Assembly: GCF_900091495.1 (NCBI RefSeq)
Contig: NZ_LT607413.1
Coordinates: 7,083,001-7,147,000, forward strand
DNA from: Micromonospora echinospora
Lineage (GTDB): Bacteria; Actinomycetota; Actinomycetes; Mycobacteriales; Micromonosporaceae
Direction of reading: 5' to 3'
DNA: 64,000 nucleotides
In this document: positions 46,237 through 55,113 of the stretch, in pieces
How positions within the stretch are numbered: position 1 is the first letter of the stretch
Layout: every line of letters starts with the position of its first letter
Made by a program: the position numbers and the translations under genes
The notes under the pieces: model-generated
The model's database searches: none
Told to the model about the DNA's origin: nothing
Seen by the model: the letters and a program-made list of their open reading frames with translations, nothing else

Positions 46237-47007
46237 GTGACCGTTATGGTGGACCGCCACGCGCAGGTCGCGGCCCGCGCCAGTGAGGTGTGGAAGGTGT
46301 ACGGCAGCGGCGAGGCCCAGGTCCTCGCGCTGCGCGGGGTCGACGTGGAGTTCGAACGCGGCCGTTTCACCGCGATCATGGGTCCGTCCGGCTCGGGCAA
46401 GTCGACGTTGATGCACTGCCTGGCCGGGCTGGACACGGTCACCCGGGGCAGCGTGTCGATCGGCGACACCACGGTGACCGGACTGAAGGACGCCGGGCTG
46501 ACGAAACTCCGCCGCGACCAGGTCGGTTTCATCTTCCAGCAGTTCAACCTGCTGCCGACGCTGACCGCCAAGGAGAACATCCTGCTGCCGCTGTCGATCG
46601 CCGGCCGCAAACCCGACCCGGCCTGGTACGACACCGTCATCGACACGGTCGGTCTGCGGGACCGGCTGGACCACCGGCCGAGCCAGCTCTCCGGCGGCCA
46701 GCAGCAGCGGGTCGCCTGCGCCCGCGCCCTGGTCTCCCGCCCGGACGTGATCTTCGCCGACGAGCCGACCGGCAACCTGGACTCCCGTTCCGGCGCGGAG
46801 GTGCTCCGCTTCCTGCGTAACTCGGTCCGGGAGCACGGGCAGACCATCGTGATGGTCACCCACGACCCGACGGCCGCCGCGTACGCCGACCGGGTGGTGT
46901 TCCTCGCCGACGGGCAGATCGTCTCCGAGCTGATCGAGCCGACCGCCGACACCGTGCTGGACACCATGAAGAAGCTGGACGCCCCGGTGACCGAGGTGAC
47001 CAACTGA
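46237..47007 (+). CDS. ABC transporter ATP-binding protein (MacB/LolD type)
   Basis: 256 residues from GTG 46237, with GAGGGGGA upstream. Walker A GPSGSGKST (residues 49-57), Q-loop FIFQQFNLLP, signature LSGGQQQR, Walker B VIFADEP and H-loop VTHD. Belongs to the group that works with FtsX-like permeases and drives extracytoplasmic transport or lipid/peptide release. Stop and permease ATG share one base. Confidence 0.95.
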   Translation: MTVMVDRHAQVAARASEVWKVYGSGEAQVLALRGVDVEFERGRFTAIMGPSGSGKSTLMHCLAGLDTVTRGSVSIGDTTVTGLKDAGLTKLRRDQVGFIFQQFNLLPTLTAKENILLPLSIAGRKPDPAWYDTVIDTVGLRDRLDHRPSQLSGGQQQRVACARALVSRPDVIFADEPTGNLDSRSGAEVLRFLRNSVREHGQTIVMVTHDPTAAAYADRVVFLADGQIVSELIEPTADTVLDTMKKLDAPVTEVTN

Positions 47008-49556
47008 TGCTCCGGGCGACGCTGAAGAGCCTGCTGGCCCGGAAGGTCCGCCTGCTCCTGTCCGGCCTGGCGGTGGTACTGGGCGTCATGTTCGTCTCCG
47101 GCGCGTTCGTGCTCACCGACACCCTCGGCCGCTCCTTCGACGCGATCTTCGCCGACGCGTACGAGGGGATCGACGTCAACGTCACCGCCAAGCCGAAGAT
47201 CGCGGTCGACGAGGCCCAGGGCGAGCAGGTCGCGCCCCCGTTCCCAGCCGCCGCCCTGGAGAAGGTCGACACGCTGCCCGGGGTGGCCGAGGCCACCGGC
47301 GTGGTCGGCGCGCAGGGCGCCCGGCTGATCGGCAGCAACGGCAAGGTGGTGCCCACCCTCGGCCCGCCGCAGCTGGGCGGCAACTGGCTCGGCGAGAGCG
47401 ACCTGGTGCGGCTGCGGGAGGGACGCGAACCCCGCGCCGACGACGAGATCGTGGTCAACGCGGCCCTCGCCGAGGCGGCGAAGGTGTCCGTCGGGGACCG
47501 GGTCGGCGTGCTCACTCTCGAACCGAAGCGCGAGTTCACCCTGGTCGGGGTCTTCGGCTACAGCGGCGACCGGGACAGCATCGGCGGCGCGCACGAGGTC
47601 ATGTTCACCACGCCGGTGGCGCAGCGGCTGATGCTCGGCCAGCCCGGCGCGTACAGCAGCATCGCCGTGCGCGCCGCCGACGGCGTACGTCCCGAGGCGC
47701 TGCGCGACGACGTGGCGGGCGTCCTCGGCGCCGAGTACGACGTGAAGACCGGCGAGCAGGCCTCCGAGGCCGCCTCGGCGGGGTTGAAGGAGGGTCTGTC
47801 GTTCTTCAACCAGATCCTGCTCGGCTTCGCCGGGGTGGCGCTGCTGGTCGGCACCTTCCTCATCCTCAACACGTTCTCGATCATCGTGGCGCAGCGCACC
47901 CGGGAACTGGCCCTGATGCGGGCCATCGGCGCCAGCGGCCGGCAGATCATCGGCTCGGTGGTCCTGGAGGCCATCGCGGTGGGGCTGCTCGCCTCGGCGC
48001 TCGGCCTCGCCGCCGGCATCGGCATCGGCGCGCTGCTGGCGTACTTGTTCGGGCAGTTCGCCGGCGGGCTCACCCTGGCCGGACTGGCCGTACCCCCGGC
48101 GGCGGTGATCAGCTCCTTCGCGGTGGGCATGCTGATCACGCTGGTGGCGGCGCTGCTGCCGGCGTTGCGGGCGTCCCGGATCCCGCCGATCGCGGCGATG
48201 CAGGACGTCGCCACCCCGGACCGGCCGCTGACGAAGATCACCGTCGCCGGGGCGGTGGTCACCACCGTCGGCGCGGTCCTGCTCGCGCTGGGCCTCACCG
48301 ACAACGCCGGTGGGAACACCCTGGCCGCCATCCTCGGCGGCGTGCTGTTCGCGTTCGTCGGGGTGGCCCTGCTCACCCCGCTGATCAGCCGGCCGGTGGT
48401 GTCCCTGCTGGGGGCGGTCTTCGCCTGGTCCGTGCCGGGCAAGCTGGGCCGGCTCAACTCCGGGCGCAACCCGCGCCGCACCGCCATCACCGCCGCCGCG
48501 CTGATGGTCGGCATCGCCCTGGTCACCGGCGTGACCGTGGTGCTGGACTCGGCGAAGTCGAGCATCGCCGACCGGGCGGCGGACACCATCGACGCCGAGT
48601 TGACGATTTCCGGGGCACAGTCCGGCCCCCGGCAGCCGACCTTCGACCCGGCGGTGATCGACAAGGCCGCCGCGCTGCCCGGGGTGAGCACCGCCGTCGG
48701 GCTGTTCAACGACTTCGCCGAGGTCGACGGGGAACAGCGGTACGTCAACGCCGCCACCGACCTGGCCGCCGTCGAACGGATCTTCCACGCGAAGGCCACC
48801 TCCGGCAGCCTCGCCACCCTCCGACCCGACCAGATCGCGCTCAGCGAACCGGTCGCGAAGAACCGGGGCAAGGCTGTCGGCGACACCCTCACCATCCAGT
48901 TCGCGCGCGGCGCCCGGCACACCTACACGGTCGCCGCGATCGTGCCCGAGGACCGGCTGCCCGGCTCGTACCTGCTGCCCCGGGAGAGCGCCGCGGACTT
49001 CACCGTCCCGCAGCCTTACCTGGCGCTGGTGCAGCTCGCCGACGGCACCAGCATCGGGCAGGTGCAGCCCCGGCTGGAGGAACTGGTCGCCGACAGCCCG
49101 GAGGTATCGGTCGCCGACCGGGCGGCCTTCGTCGAGCAGCAGACCGGAGCGTTCGACCAGTTGCTCACGATGATCCAGATCCTGCTCGCGCTGGCGATCG
49201 TGATCGCCGTGCTCGGGATCGTCAACACGCTGGCCCTGTCGGTGCTGGAACGCACCCGCGAGCTGGGCCTGCTGCGGGCCATCGGGCTGCGACGGGCGCA
49301 GACCATGCGGATGATCACCGTTGAGGCCGTGGTGATCTCGGTCTTCGGCGCGCTGCTCGGCGTGGTGGTCGGCACCGGGCTCGGGGCCGCCGTGGTCCGG
49401 GCCCTCAAGGAGGAGGGCATCACCGACCTGGTCCTGCCCTGGTCGCAGATGGGCGTGTTCCTGGGGCTCGCCGCGCTGATCGGAGTGATCGCCGCAGCCC
49501 TCCCGGCGATCCGGGCCGCCCGGATCAACGTCCTCGGCGCCATCGCCCACGACTGA
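47007..49556 (+). CDS. ABC transporter permease with two FtsX domains
   Basis: 849 residues. N-terminal transmembrane helix followed by a large extracellular MacB-like region (residues about 45-250), an FtsX core of three helices (about 265-395), further helices, a second extracellular region (about 520-710) and a second FtsX core near the C-terminus. Single-protein permeases of this shape pair with the upstream ATPase and commonly give resistance to antimicrobial peptides or handle lipoproteins. Together with the two-component genes it suggests an envelope-stress detoxification module; the substrate is unknown. Confidence 0.93.
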   Translation: MLRATLKSLLARKVRLLLSGLAVVLGVMFVSGAFVLTDTLGRSFDAIFADAYEGIDVNVTAKPKIAVDEAQGEQVAPPFPAAALEKVDTLPGVAEATGVVGAQGARLIGSNGKVVPTLGPPQLGGNWLGESDLVRLREGREPRADDEIVVNAALAEAAKVSVGDRVGVLTLEPKREFTLVGVFGYSGDRDSIGGAHEVMFTTPVAQRLMLGQPGAYSSIAVRAADGVRPEALRDDVAGVLGAEYDVKTGEQASEAASAGLKEGLSFFNQILLGFAGVALLVGTFLILNTFSIIVAQRTRELALMRAIGASGRQIIGSVVLEAIAVGLLASALGLAAGIGIGALLAYLFGQFAGGLTLAGLAVPPAAVISSFAVGMLITLVAALLPALRASRIPPIAAMQDVATPDRPLTKITVAGAVVTTVGAVLLALGLTDNAGGNTLAAILGGVLFAFVGVALLTPLISRPVVSLLGAVFAWSVPGKLGRLNSGRNPRRTAITAAALMVGIALVTGVTVVLDSAKSSIADRAADTIDAELTISGAQSGPRQPTFDPAVIDKAAALPGVSTAVGLFNDFAEVDGEQRYVNAATDLAAVERIFHAKATSGSLATLRPDQIALSEPVAKNRGKAVGDTLTIQFARGARHTYTVAAIVPEDRLPGSYLLPRESAADFTVPQPYLALVQLADGTSIGQVQPRLEELVADSPEVSVADRAAFVEQQTGAFDQLLTMIQILLALAIVIAVLGIVNTLALSVLERTRELGLLRAIGLRRAQTMRMITVEAVVISVFGALLGVVVGTGLGAAVVRALKEEGITDLVLPWSQMGVFLGLAALIGVIAAALPAIRAARINVLGAIAHD

Positions 49557-49591
49557 CAGAGCGGCTGGGTAGGTAGGCACCTCGGCTGGTT

Positions 49592-49645
49592 GGTAGGAGG
49601 GGACCCCTGTTACCGCTTTTTGCGGAGCAGGGGTCCCCTGCTACC
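49592..49645. repeat. 54-bp palindromic element, copy 4
   Basis: Begins GGTAGGAGGGGACCCC and ends CCCCTGCTACC, centre GCTTTTTGCG, so it is inverted relative to copy 2. Near-perfect 22-bp arms. Lies between the convergent ends of the ABC permease and HAD genes. Confidence 0.9.
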
Positions 49646-49671
49646 ACCTGACGAGCAACAGGGGAAGCCGG

Positions 49672-50418
49672 CTACCCGGCGGGCGGGGCGGTCGGTGGGC
49701 GGAGCAGGGCCGCCAGCACGGCCAGGTCCACGCCGTCGAGGCTCTCCCGCAGGTGCACCCCGTCGACCGCCTGCACCGGCACCTCCGCCGGCACCGCCAG
49801 CACCGCCGCACCGGCGGCCAACGCGCTGGCCACCCCGGTCGGCGAGTCCTCGATCGCCACGCACCGGTCGATCGGCACGCCGAGCAGCCGCGCCGCCGTC
49901 AGGTACGGCTCGGGGTGCGGCTTCGTCGCCTCCACCTCGTCGCCGCAGACCACCACGTCGAAGCTGTCCCGGCCGAGGGTGTCCAACGCGATCTCCACCA
50001 GCCGCCGGCCGCTGGAGGTGACCAACGCGGTCGGCAGGCCGGCGGCGCGGACCGCCCGGAGCAGGGCCGAGGCACCAGGACGCCAGGGCAGTCCGGTGCG
50101 GAACAGCTCCACGATCCGGTCGTCGATCCACGCCGCGCTGACCGCCGGGTCACGCCACGGCTGCGCCAGGTCGGCATGCAGGATCGCCATCGAGTCGGCC
50201 ATGCTGGAGCCCACCATGGCGAGCCGGGCCTCCTCGGAGAGCCTGCCCCCGTACTCGGCGGCCAACTCGTAGAGGGCGACGTCCCAGAGCTTCTCACTGT
50301 CGACGAGGGTGCCGTCCATGTCGAAGAGCACGGCGGCGGGCGGCTGGCTGCTCAGCGGATCCTCCCGGGTTGCGGCGGTCCCGGCGATCCTCGCAGCCCC
50401 GCCCACCGCCGGTGGCAC
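49672..50418 (-). CDS. HAD-family phosphatase (beta-phosphoglucomutase-like)
   Basis: 248 residues from GTG 50418, with GGGGA just upstream. All four HAD motifs are present: FDMDGTLVDSE, VTSSGRR, KPHPEPYL and IEDSPTGVASALAAG. A helical cap between residues 45 and 110 puts it in the subfamily with beta-phosphoglucomutase and sugar-phosphate phosphatases. Substrate not predictable. It lies 35 bp after the metallopeptidase gene on the same strand. Confidence 0.9.
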   Translation of the reverse strand: MPPAVGGAARIAGTAATREDPLSSQPPAAVLFDMDGTLVDSEKLWDVALYELAAEYGGRLSEEARLAMVGSSMADSMAILHADLAQPWRDPAVSAAWIDDRIVELFRTGLPWRPGASALLRAVRAAGLPTALVTSSGRRLVEIALDTLGRDSFDVVVCGDEVEATKPHPEPYLTAARLLGVPIDRCVAIEDSPTGVASALAAGAAVLAVPAEVPVQAVDGVHLRESLDGVDLAVLAALLRPPTAPPAG

Positions 50419-50453
50419 CGGTCCCCGGCGGGGAGACGTGGGTCAACCGCTGG

Positions 50454-51194
50454 TCAACCCAGGCGACAGGCGGAGAGGGAGCTCTCGTACCCGGAGAGGA
50501 ACGCCTCGGTGCGCTGCCGGGCGGTGCCGTGCGAGCCCTCCGCGAACCACGGCTGGCCCGGGTCGTCGGCGACGGCGAGCAGGCCCTCCCGGAACTCCTC
50601 CAGGTCGCCCTCCTCCAGTTGCAGCACCCCGGCCTGCACCGACCCGCCCAGGTACGCCCCGGCCATGCAGTCGGCCTGGAGTTCCTGCTCGATGGTGTAC
50701 TGGTGGCGGACCCGGAGCCGGGCCTGGATGCCGTGGGCGTACTCGTGGCCGAGCAGGTAGTACAGGAACGCGTCGCCGATCTGCCGGAACGCCGACACCG
50801 CCCAGGCCACGTCGTAGGCGATGAAGTCCCCCGCCGGGCAGTACACCGCGTTGTTGCGGGGCACCGCCTGCCCACCGCAGGAGATCTCCCCCTCCCGCTG
50901 GTACGGGACGATCCGCCGGATCGGCTGGAACCGCTGCCCCGACGCCCGGAACTGGGCCGACCAGTACGTCTCCGCCGATCCGACCGCGTCGGCGATGTCC
51001 TCCTGGAACGCCTCGACGCTGGTCGGCGAGTCCGCCCGGGTGGTCCCGTCCCGCGAGGTCGTACCCGGGCCGGACTCTCCCGGGCCGGCGCCCCCGTCGG
51101 TGACCGGGCCGACCGCGCAGGCCGCCGCCGCGACCAGTGCCACGACCAGACCGGTGAGCCGGCCCCGGAACCGGCCGTCGGCGGATCGTGTCAC
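50454..51194 (-). CDS. Neutral zinc metallopeptidase (YpfJ family), probably exported
   Basis: 246 residues from GTG 51194 with GGGGAGGG upstream. N-terminal hydrophobic segment (LTGLVVALVAAAACAVG) that works as a signal peptide, possibly with a lipidated cysteine. Catalytic motif HEYAHGIQ and the downstream acidic ligand in QELQADCMAGAYL match the YpfJ-type metallopeptidases. Substrate unknown. Confidence 0.9.
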   Translation of the reverse strand: MTRSADGRFRGRLTGLVVALVAAAACAVGPVTDGGAGPGESGPGTTSRDGTTRADSPTSVEAFQEDIADAVGSAETYWSAQFRASGQRFQPIRRIVPYQREGEISCGGQAVPRNNAVYCPAGDFIAYDVAWAVSAFRQIGDAFLYYLLGHEYAHGIQARLRVRHQYTIEQELQADCMAGAYLGGSVQAGVLQLEEGDLEEFREGLLAVADDPGQPWFAEGSHGTARQRTEAFLSGYESSLSACRLG

Positions 51195-51320
51195 GGTGCC
51201 CTCCCCGGCATCGGCGGTACGACCAGCAGTACCCAGACCGGATCGTGATGATGCCTGCCACCAGGCCCGTTCCGACGTCGGTGGCACCGCTCACGGTGGT
51301 CGTCACACCGCGTCCGCCAC

Positions 51321-52169
51321 TCAGTCGAGCTGCGCCAGCGTCCGACCGATGTTGTGCTCGGCGATGGCCAGCATGCCGGCACGGCCCGGAAAGGGGCCGT
51401 CGAGCAACCGCAACGGCCCCTCCACCAGCGACAGGTGAAGGGCCAGCCGGTAGAACCGCAGCCGGTCGACGTCCAAGCCGCCGACGGCGAGGTGGTGGTA
51501 CCTCTCACCGAACCGCAACTCCAGGAAGGCGTGTTCCCACTCGACGTCGAGGTATCCGGCTCCCTCGACATCGATCAGCACCGGTTCGTCGTGGTCGTCG
51601 ACGAGCACGTGGTCGGGTCCGAGTTCACCGTGGATCAGCCCGAACCGGGCACGTGGGGCCAGCACCGCACACCGTTCACGGAGCGCGCCGGCCAGTCGGT
51701 CCCGCACCTGGGCGATTCGGTCCACACGACGGGCGACGGCGGCGAGGTGGCGCAACACCGGCTCGGCCCGGTCCGGATCCCGTACGGTCAGCCGTTCCAG
51801 GCTGCCGCCCCGGACGTCCTCGACCACCGCCACGTCACCGGGAACCAGCCGCCGGCTGCGGTCGAGCAGGACGATCCCGGGCACCCGCACACCAGTCTCG
51901 GCGATCTCCCGGTGCGCCGCCACGAAAAGATCGATGCCGGCGGCGTCGGCGAAGGTGCTCCGGTCCGGGTCCACGGCCGGGGGCCAGTAGTTCTCGTCGT
52001 CGTTCCACACGTACCCGATGCCAGTGCTCCCGTCGTTCAGGCTCAACCGGTAGACACCCTTGCGGGTGCCTCCGGTGAGCCGCTGCGCCGACCGTAGCTG
52101 CCGTCCGTACGCCTCCCCGGCCACCGCGCGAAGGTCCTCGGTCGTCAGATGCCCATGTCCACCGGTCAC
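51321..52169 (-). CDS. Aminoglycoside-phosphotransferase-like kinase
   Basis: 282 residues from GTG 52169. The C-terminal half has the APH/choline-kinase active-site pattern: FGLIHGELGPDHVLVDD (the usual HGDLHxxN is altered: Asp to Glu in the first part and Asn replaced by His), then VLIDVEGAGYLDVEWEHAFLEL in place of IDWE/DFG. Likely phosphorylates a small molecule or protein, but the changed catalytic residues leave activity uncertain. Divergent from the DinB gene. Confidence 0.78.
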   Translation of the reverse strand: MTGGHGHLTTEDLRAVAGEAYGRQLRSAQRLTGGTRKGVYRLSLNDGSTGIGYVWNDDENYWPPAVDPDRSTFADAAGIDLFVAAHREIAETGVRVPGIVLLDRSRRLVPGDVAVVEDVRGGSLERLTVRDPDRAEPVLRHLAAVARRVDRIAQVRDRLAGALRERCAVLAPRARFGLIHGELGPDHVLVDDHDEPVLIDVEGAGYLDVEWEHAFLELRFGERYHHLAVGGLDVDRLRFYRLALHLSLVEGPLRLLDGPFPGRAGMLAIAEHNIGRTLAQLD

Positions 52170-52336
52170 CGATGCATTCTGCCGGGCGAGTCGGTTCGGG
52201 ACCCGTTTGCCAGGGCGGCACACGCCTCTCCCGCGCCCTCCGCAGCGGATCGCCCGAGCAGTCCACGGCGGGACGGCGGAACTACGCTCGTCGCCGGAAC
52301 GACGGGGACGGCGGCAACGCCGGGAAGGACGGCACC

Positions 52337-52843
52337 GTGACCATCGACCGCATCGGGCCGCCGTTGACCGGCGGCGAACGCGAGACGCTCCGCGCCTTCC
52401 TCGACTACCAGCGGGCGACCCTGGCGATGAAGTGCGAGGGCCTGACCGACGCGGATCTGCGCCGTCGGTCCATGCCTCCGTCGACGCTCACCCTGCTCGG
52501 GCTCGTCCGGCACATGGCGGAGGTGGAACGCACGTGGTTCCGTCGGGTCATCGCCGCCGAGGACGTCCCGCTGGTCTGGTCCGACCGGGGCGACTACCAG
52601 GTGGCGTACGACGCGGGCGCGGCCACCCGCGCCGAGGCGTTCGAGGCGTGGCACGCCGAGGTCGCCCACGCCCGCCGGATCGAACGGGACGCGGCGTCGC
52701 TCGACGTCACCGGCCACCAGGCCCGCTGGGGCCAGGACGTGTCGCTGCGGCTGGTGATGGTGCACGTGACCCTGGAGTACGCCCGGCACAACGGGCACGC
52801 CGACCTGATCCGCGAAGGCATCGACGGGGCCGTCGGCGCATGA
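52337..52843 (+). CDS. DinB/DUF664-family protein
   Basis: 168 residues from GTG 52337 with GGAAGGA upstream. Four-helix bundle of the DinB type; metal-ligand histidines are visible at HMAEVERTWF and YARHNGHADLIRE. Members include bacillithiol- and mycothiol-dependent thiol transferases, and mycothiol is expected here because mshC is in the window. Specific activity unknown. Convergent with the HTH regulator gene, 42 bp gap. Confidence 0.88.
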   Translation: MTIDRIGPPLTGGERETLRAFLDYQRATLAMKCEGLTDADLRRRSMPPSTLTLLGLVRHMAEVERTWFRRVIAAEDVPLVWSDRGDYQVAYDAGAATRAEAFEAWHAEVAHARRIERDAASLDVTGHQARWGQDVSLRLVMVHVTLEYARHNGHADLIREGIDGAVGA

Positions 52844-52885
52844 CCCGTGCTGCGACGTCCACCGGCCGAGGGTCCCGGGCACGGA

Positions 52886-53893
52886 TCAGTCGGCGGCGAC
52901 CACGAGGGCCCGTCGGTACTCCCGCGTCCACTCCGCGTCCTGCTGGTCCGCCGGCAGGCTGTCCAGACCGGCGCGGAGACTGTCCGCCGCCGCCGTCTCG
53001 TCGCCGAGCGCCAGGTAGGCCAGCCCCAGGTTCATCCGGCAGAAGGTCGGCGTCAGCCAGTACGCGTGAGAGGGCGGAGGAACGGACCCGGCGGCCGTCG
53101 TGAGGTCGCTCGCCTCGCCGAGCAGGCGGTCGGCCGCGACCCGGTCACCGAGCAACGCGTACCCGTGGGCGGCCTGCGCCGCGTCGCCGATCCGCTGCAG
53201 GACCGACGACCCCGGCGTGTGGAACGCGGCGAGGAAGTGCCGCACGATCCCGCGCGGGTTGCCGCGCTGCCGTTCGACGTAGCCACGGAAGTTCTCCACC
53301 TGTGCGGCGAGCGGGCCGCTGTCGGCCGCATCGGCCTGCTCACCAGCCTCCACCAGCACCCGCACCGCCTCGGCGTCGTTGCGGGCCTCGGCGTGCAGCC
53401 AGCCGACGAACTGGGTCCACTCCGCCGCCACGGCGTGCAACCCGGAGGCGTGCGGTCCCCGGGCCCGTACCGCCAGATCCTGCACCGTGCGCCACTGCGG
53501 CACCGCCCACGACAGCATCGCCGACGCGGCGACCGCGTCGTCGAGGCGGCGCTGATGAGCCAGCACGTCGGCCAGGAGACGGACTGCCGACGCGTCCAGC
53601 CGCGTGGGACGGGAGATCACGTACGCGAGGCGCTGGTCGTCGTCGCGGGTGGTCACGGCCGGGGTGTCGACGACCATGGCGGCAAGCGTCCCACCGGCCC
53701 GTAGGGCGTCGTCCAGGTGCCGGGCCACGTCGCCGGTCGGCTGGGCACGGCCGGTCTCGAGATCGTGCAGGTAGCTCTTGCCGTAGAAGACGTCCCGGGC
53801 CAGACCGCGCAACGACATGCCCCGCTCCCGGCGCAGTCGGGCCAGTTCGGCGGAAAACCGCGGGTCGACGACGGCACGGACACGAGCTGACAT
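52886..53893 (-). CDS. XRE-type HTH regulator with helical repeat domain
   Basis: 335 residues from ATG 53893, with GGGGAG upstream. Residues 10-65 are a Cro/C1-type helix-turn-helix (ELARLRRERGMSLRGLARDVFYGKSYLHDLETGR). The remaining 260 residues are all-helical and TPR-like. This large actinobacterial regulator type often controls a nearby gene. The promoter region carries a perfect 10-bp palindrome over the -10, so it may repress itself; the divergent lipoprotein gene could be another target. Confidence 0.85.
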   Translation of the reverse strand: MSARVRAVVDPRFSAELARLRRERGMSLRGLARDVFYGKSYLHDLETGRAQPTGDVARHLDDALRAGGTLAAMVVDTPAVTTRDDDQRLAYVISRPTRLDASAVRLLADVLAHQRRLDDAVAASAMLSWAVPQWRTVQDLAVRARGPHASGLHAVAAEWTQFVGWLHAEARNDAEAVRVLVEAGEQADAADSGPLAAQVENFRGYVERQRGNPRGIVRHFLAAFHTPGSSVLQRIGDAAQAAHGYALLGDRVAADRLLGEASDLTTAAGSVPPPSHAYWLTPTFCRMNLGLAYLALGDETAAADSLRAGLDSLPADQQDAEWTREYRRALVVAAD

Positions 53894-53938
53894 GGGTACT
53901 CCCCAGGTGACGGACCGGCCCATGGGCTACCACTGTCG

Positions 53939-53951
53939 ACGGTAGCGCTAC
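53939..53951 (-). promoter_or_regulatory. Candidate -10 and palindrome of the HTH regulator gene
   Basis: TACCGT (53939-53944, minus strand) lies 45 nt before the ATG. The perfect palindrome GTAGCGCTAC (53942-53951) overlaps it. Confidence 0.4.
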
Positions 53952-54106
53952 GGACGGTGTCTCCGCATCGACGGTGTGTCCGCCGTACTGCGGCCGAGGT
54001 CGCGGACAGGGTCCGAGCCGTGGCCGGGGCGGGCCGGAGAGGGTCCGGGCGTGCCACCAATGACCGGGTCGGTTCTCCGCCGTCACAGCCCAGGCGCGAC
54101 GCAGGT

Positions 54107-54122
54107 TGAGTAGTGGTACTCA
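54107..54122. repeat. Perfect 16-bp inverted repeat upstream of the lipoprotein gene
   Basis: TGAGTA-GTGG-TACTCA, 6-bp arms and 4-nt centre, about 110 bp upstream of the preferred lipoprotein start. Possible operator. Confidence 0.35.
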
Positions 54123-54229
54123 TGCGCTACGGAACGGACCTACGACACCCTGTCCGCATGCCCTTCCGCCGCTGCCGGCACCGCGCCCGGGTCGGCGATG
54201 CCGCAGCGAACCACCCGCTATTTCCCGAG

Positions 54230-55030
54230 GTGACCGCCTCCGACCTGCGGCGGGGCGGTCGGCTGGGGTCGACGCGGCAGAAACGCGCCCTGGCCGCCGG
54301 GATGCTGGTCCTCGCCGGGGCTCTTCCATCGTGCGGCGGCCCGGCCGACCCGTCTGAACGAACCGCCGAAGCCGAGGCGAGCGCCCGGGAAATGGCGGAC
54401 CGGATCGTCACCGACCTGAGGGCACCGACCGTCGTGCGCACCCGTACGGCCGACGACATCGGCCGGACCCTGGCAGCCCGCTCCGAGGCCAGCCTCGTCG
54501 CGGTCTCCGGCGTGGACACCGCCCACCCCGACGGGGTGACCGCCGTACTGCTCGTCACCGGTTCGGGCACCGACGGCGCGTGGCTGGAACCGGAGTGGAT
54601 CACGGAGGACTTCTGCTTCGCGTTGCGCTTCACCGCAACGTCCGTGGCGTCCCCACGTCTCGTCCCCTGCCCCTCGCCCACCGTCAGGCCGACCTTCCCA
54701 CCGGCCCCCGAGCCGAAGGTGCCGTCGCTGGACGAGCTGCGCGCGGCCCTCGCCACGAGCACCCCTGACGAGCCCGCCGTCCGGGCGGCGCTCGCCCGGC
54801 TCCCGCTCGACCCCACGGTCCGGGTCGACGTGGCCGCCCGGGACGCGGTGGTGGGTGTGGCGTTGCGCCATCCAGCCGGCGGAACCGGTGGGTACGGGTG
54901 CCTCTTCGGGCGGGTCCGCGCCGGAGCGGTGGAGATGTGGCGGCCGAGCGAGGTTCAGCTGGTGCCCGGCGAGTTGGCCTGCCGGGCGACGGAGAGCCTC
55001 GCCGGATACGGCAGACAACCGCCTGGCTGA
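54230..55030 (+). CDS. Putative lipoprotein of unknown function
   Basis: 266 residues if GTG 54230 is used. This start gives a classic signal peptide: basic RQKR, hydrophobic ALAAGMLVLAGAL and the lipobox-like LPSC. GTG 54113 would add 39 Arg-rich residues that look non-native. The mature part has a helical segment (EAEASAREMADRIVTDL), a beta-rich region with two cysteines (TEDFCFALRF, LVPCPSP), a Pro-rich linker and a C-terminal domain with two more cysteines. No family recognised. Confidence 0.65.
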   Translation: MTASDLRRGGRLGSTRQKRALAAGMLVLAGALPSCGGPADPSERTAEAEASAREMADRIVTDLRAPTVVRTRTADDIGRTLAARSEASLVAVSGVDTAHPDGVTAVLLVTGSGTDGAWLEPEWITEDFCFALRFTATSVASPRLVPCPSPTVRPTFPPAPEPKVPSLDELRAALATSTPDEPAVRAALARLPLDPTVRVDVAARDAVVGVALRHPAGGTGGYGCLFGRVRAGAVEMWRPSEVQLVPGELACRATESLAGYGRQPPG

Positions 55031-55113
55031 CGGGCCGCGCCGTAGCCGCCCCCGCGATCAGGAAGCGGAAAACGCGGAAGCGGAATCGCGCCGGCTTCCC
55101 TAGGCTCGCTCGA

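Noticed and set aside
46179..49580. 1133-codon open frame antisense to the ABC transporter genes
   Set aside because: The transporter genes have clear motifs in the other strand; this frame is a compositional artefact.
54113..54229. Extended N-terminus of the lipoprotein from GTG 54113
   Set aside because: The extra 39 residues are Arg-rich and would bury the signal peptide; GTG 54230 gives a normal lipoprotein signal.
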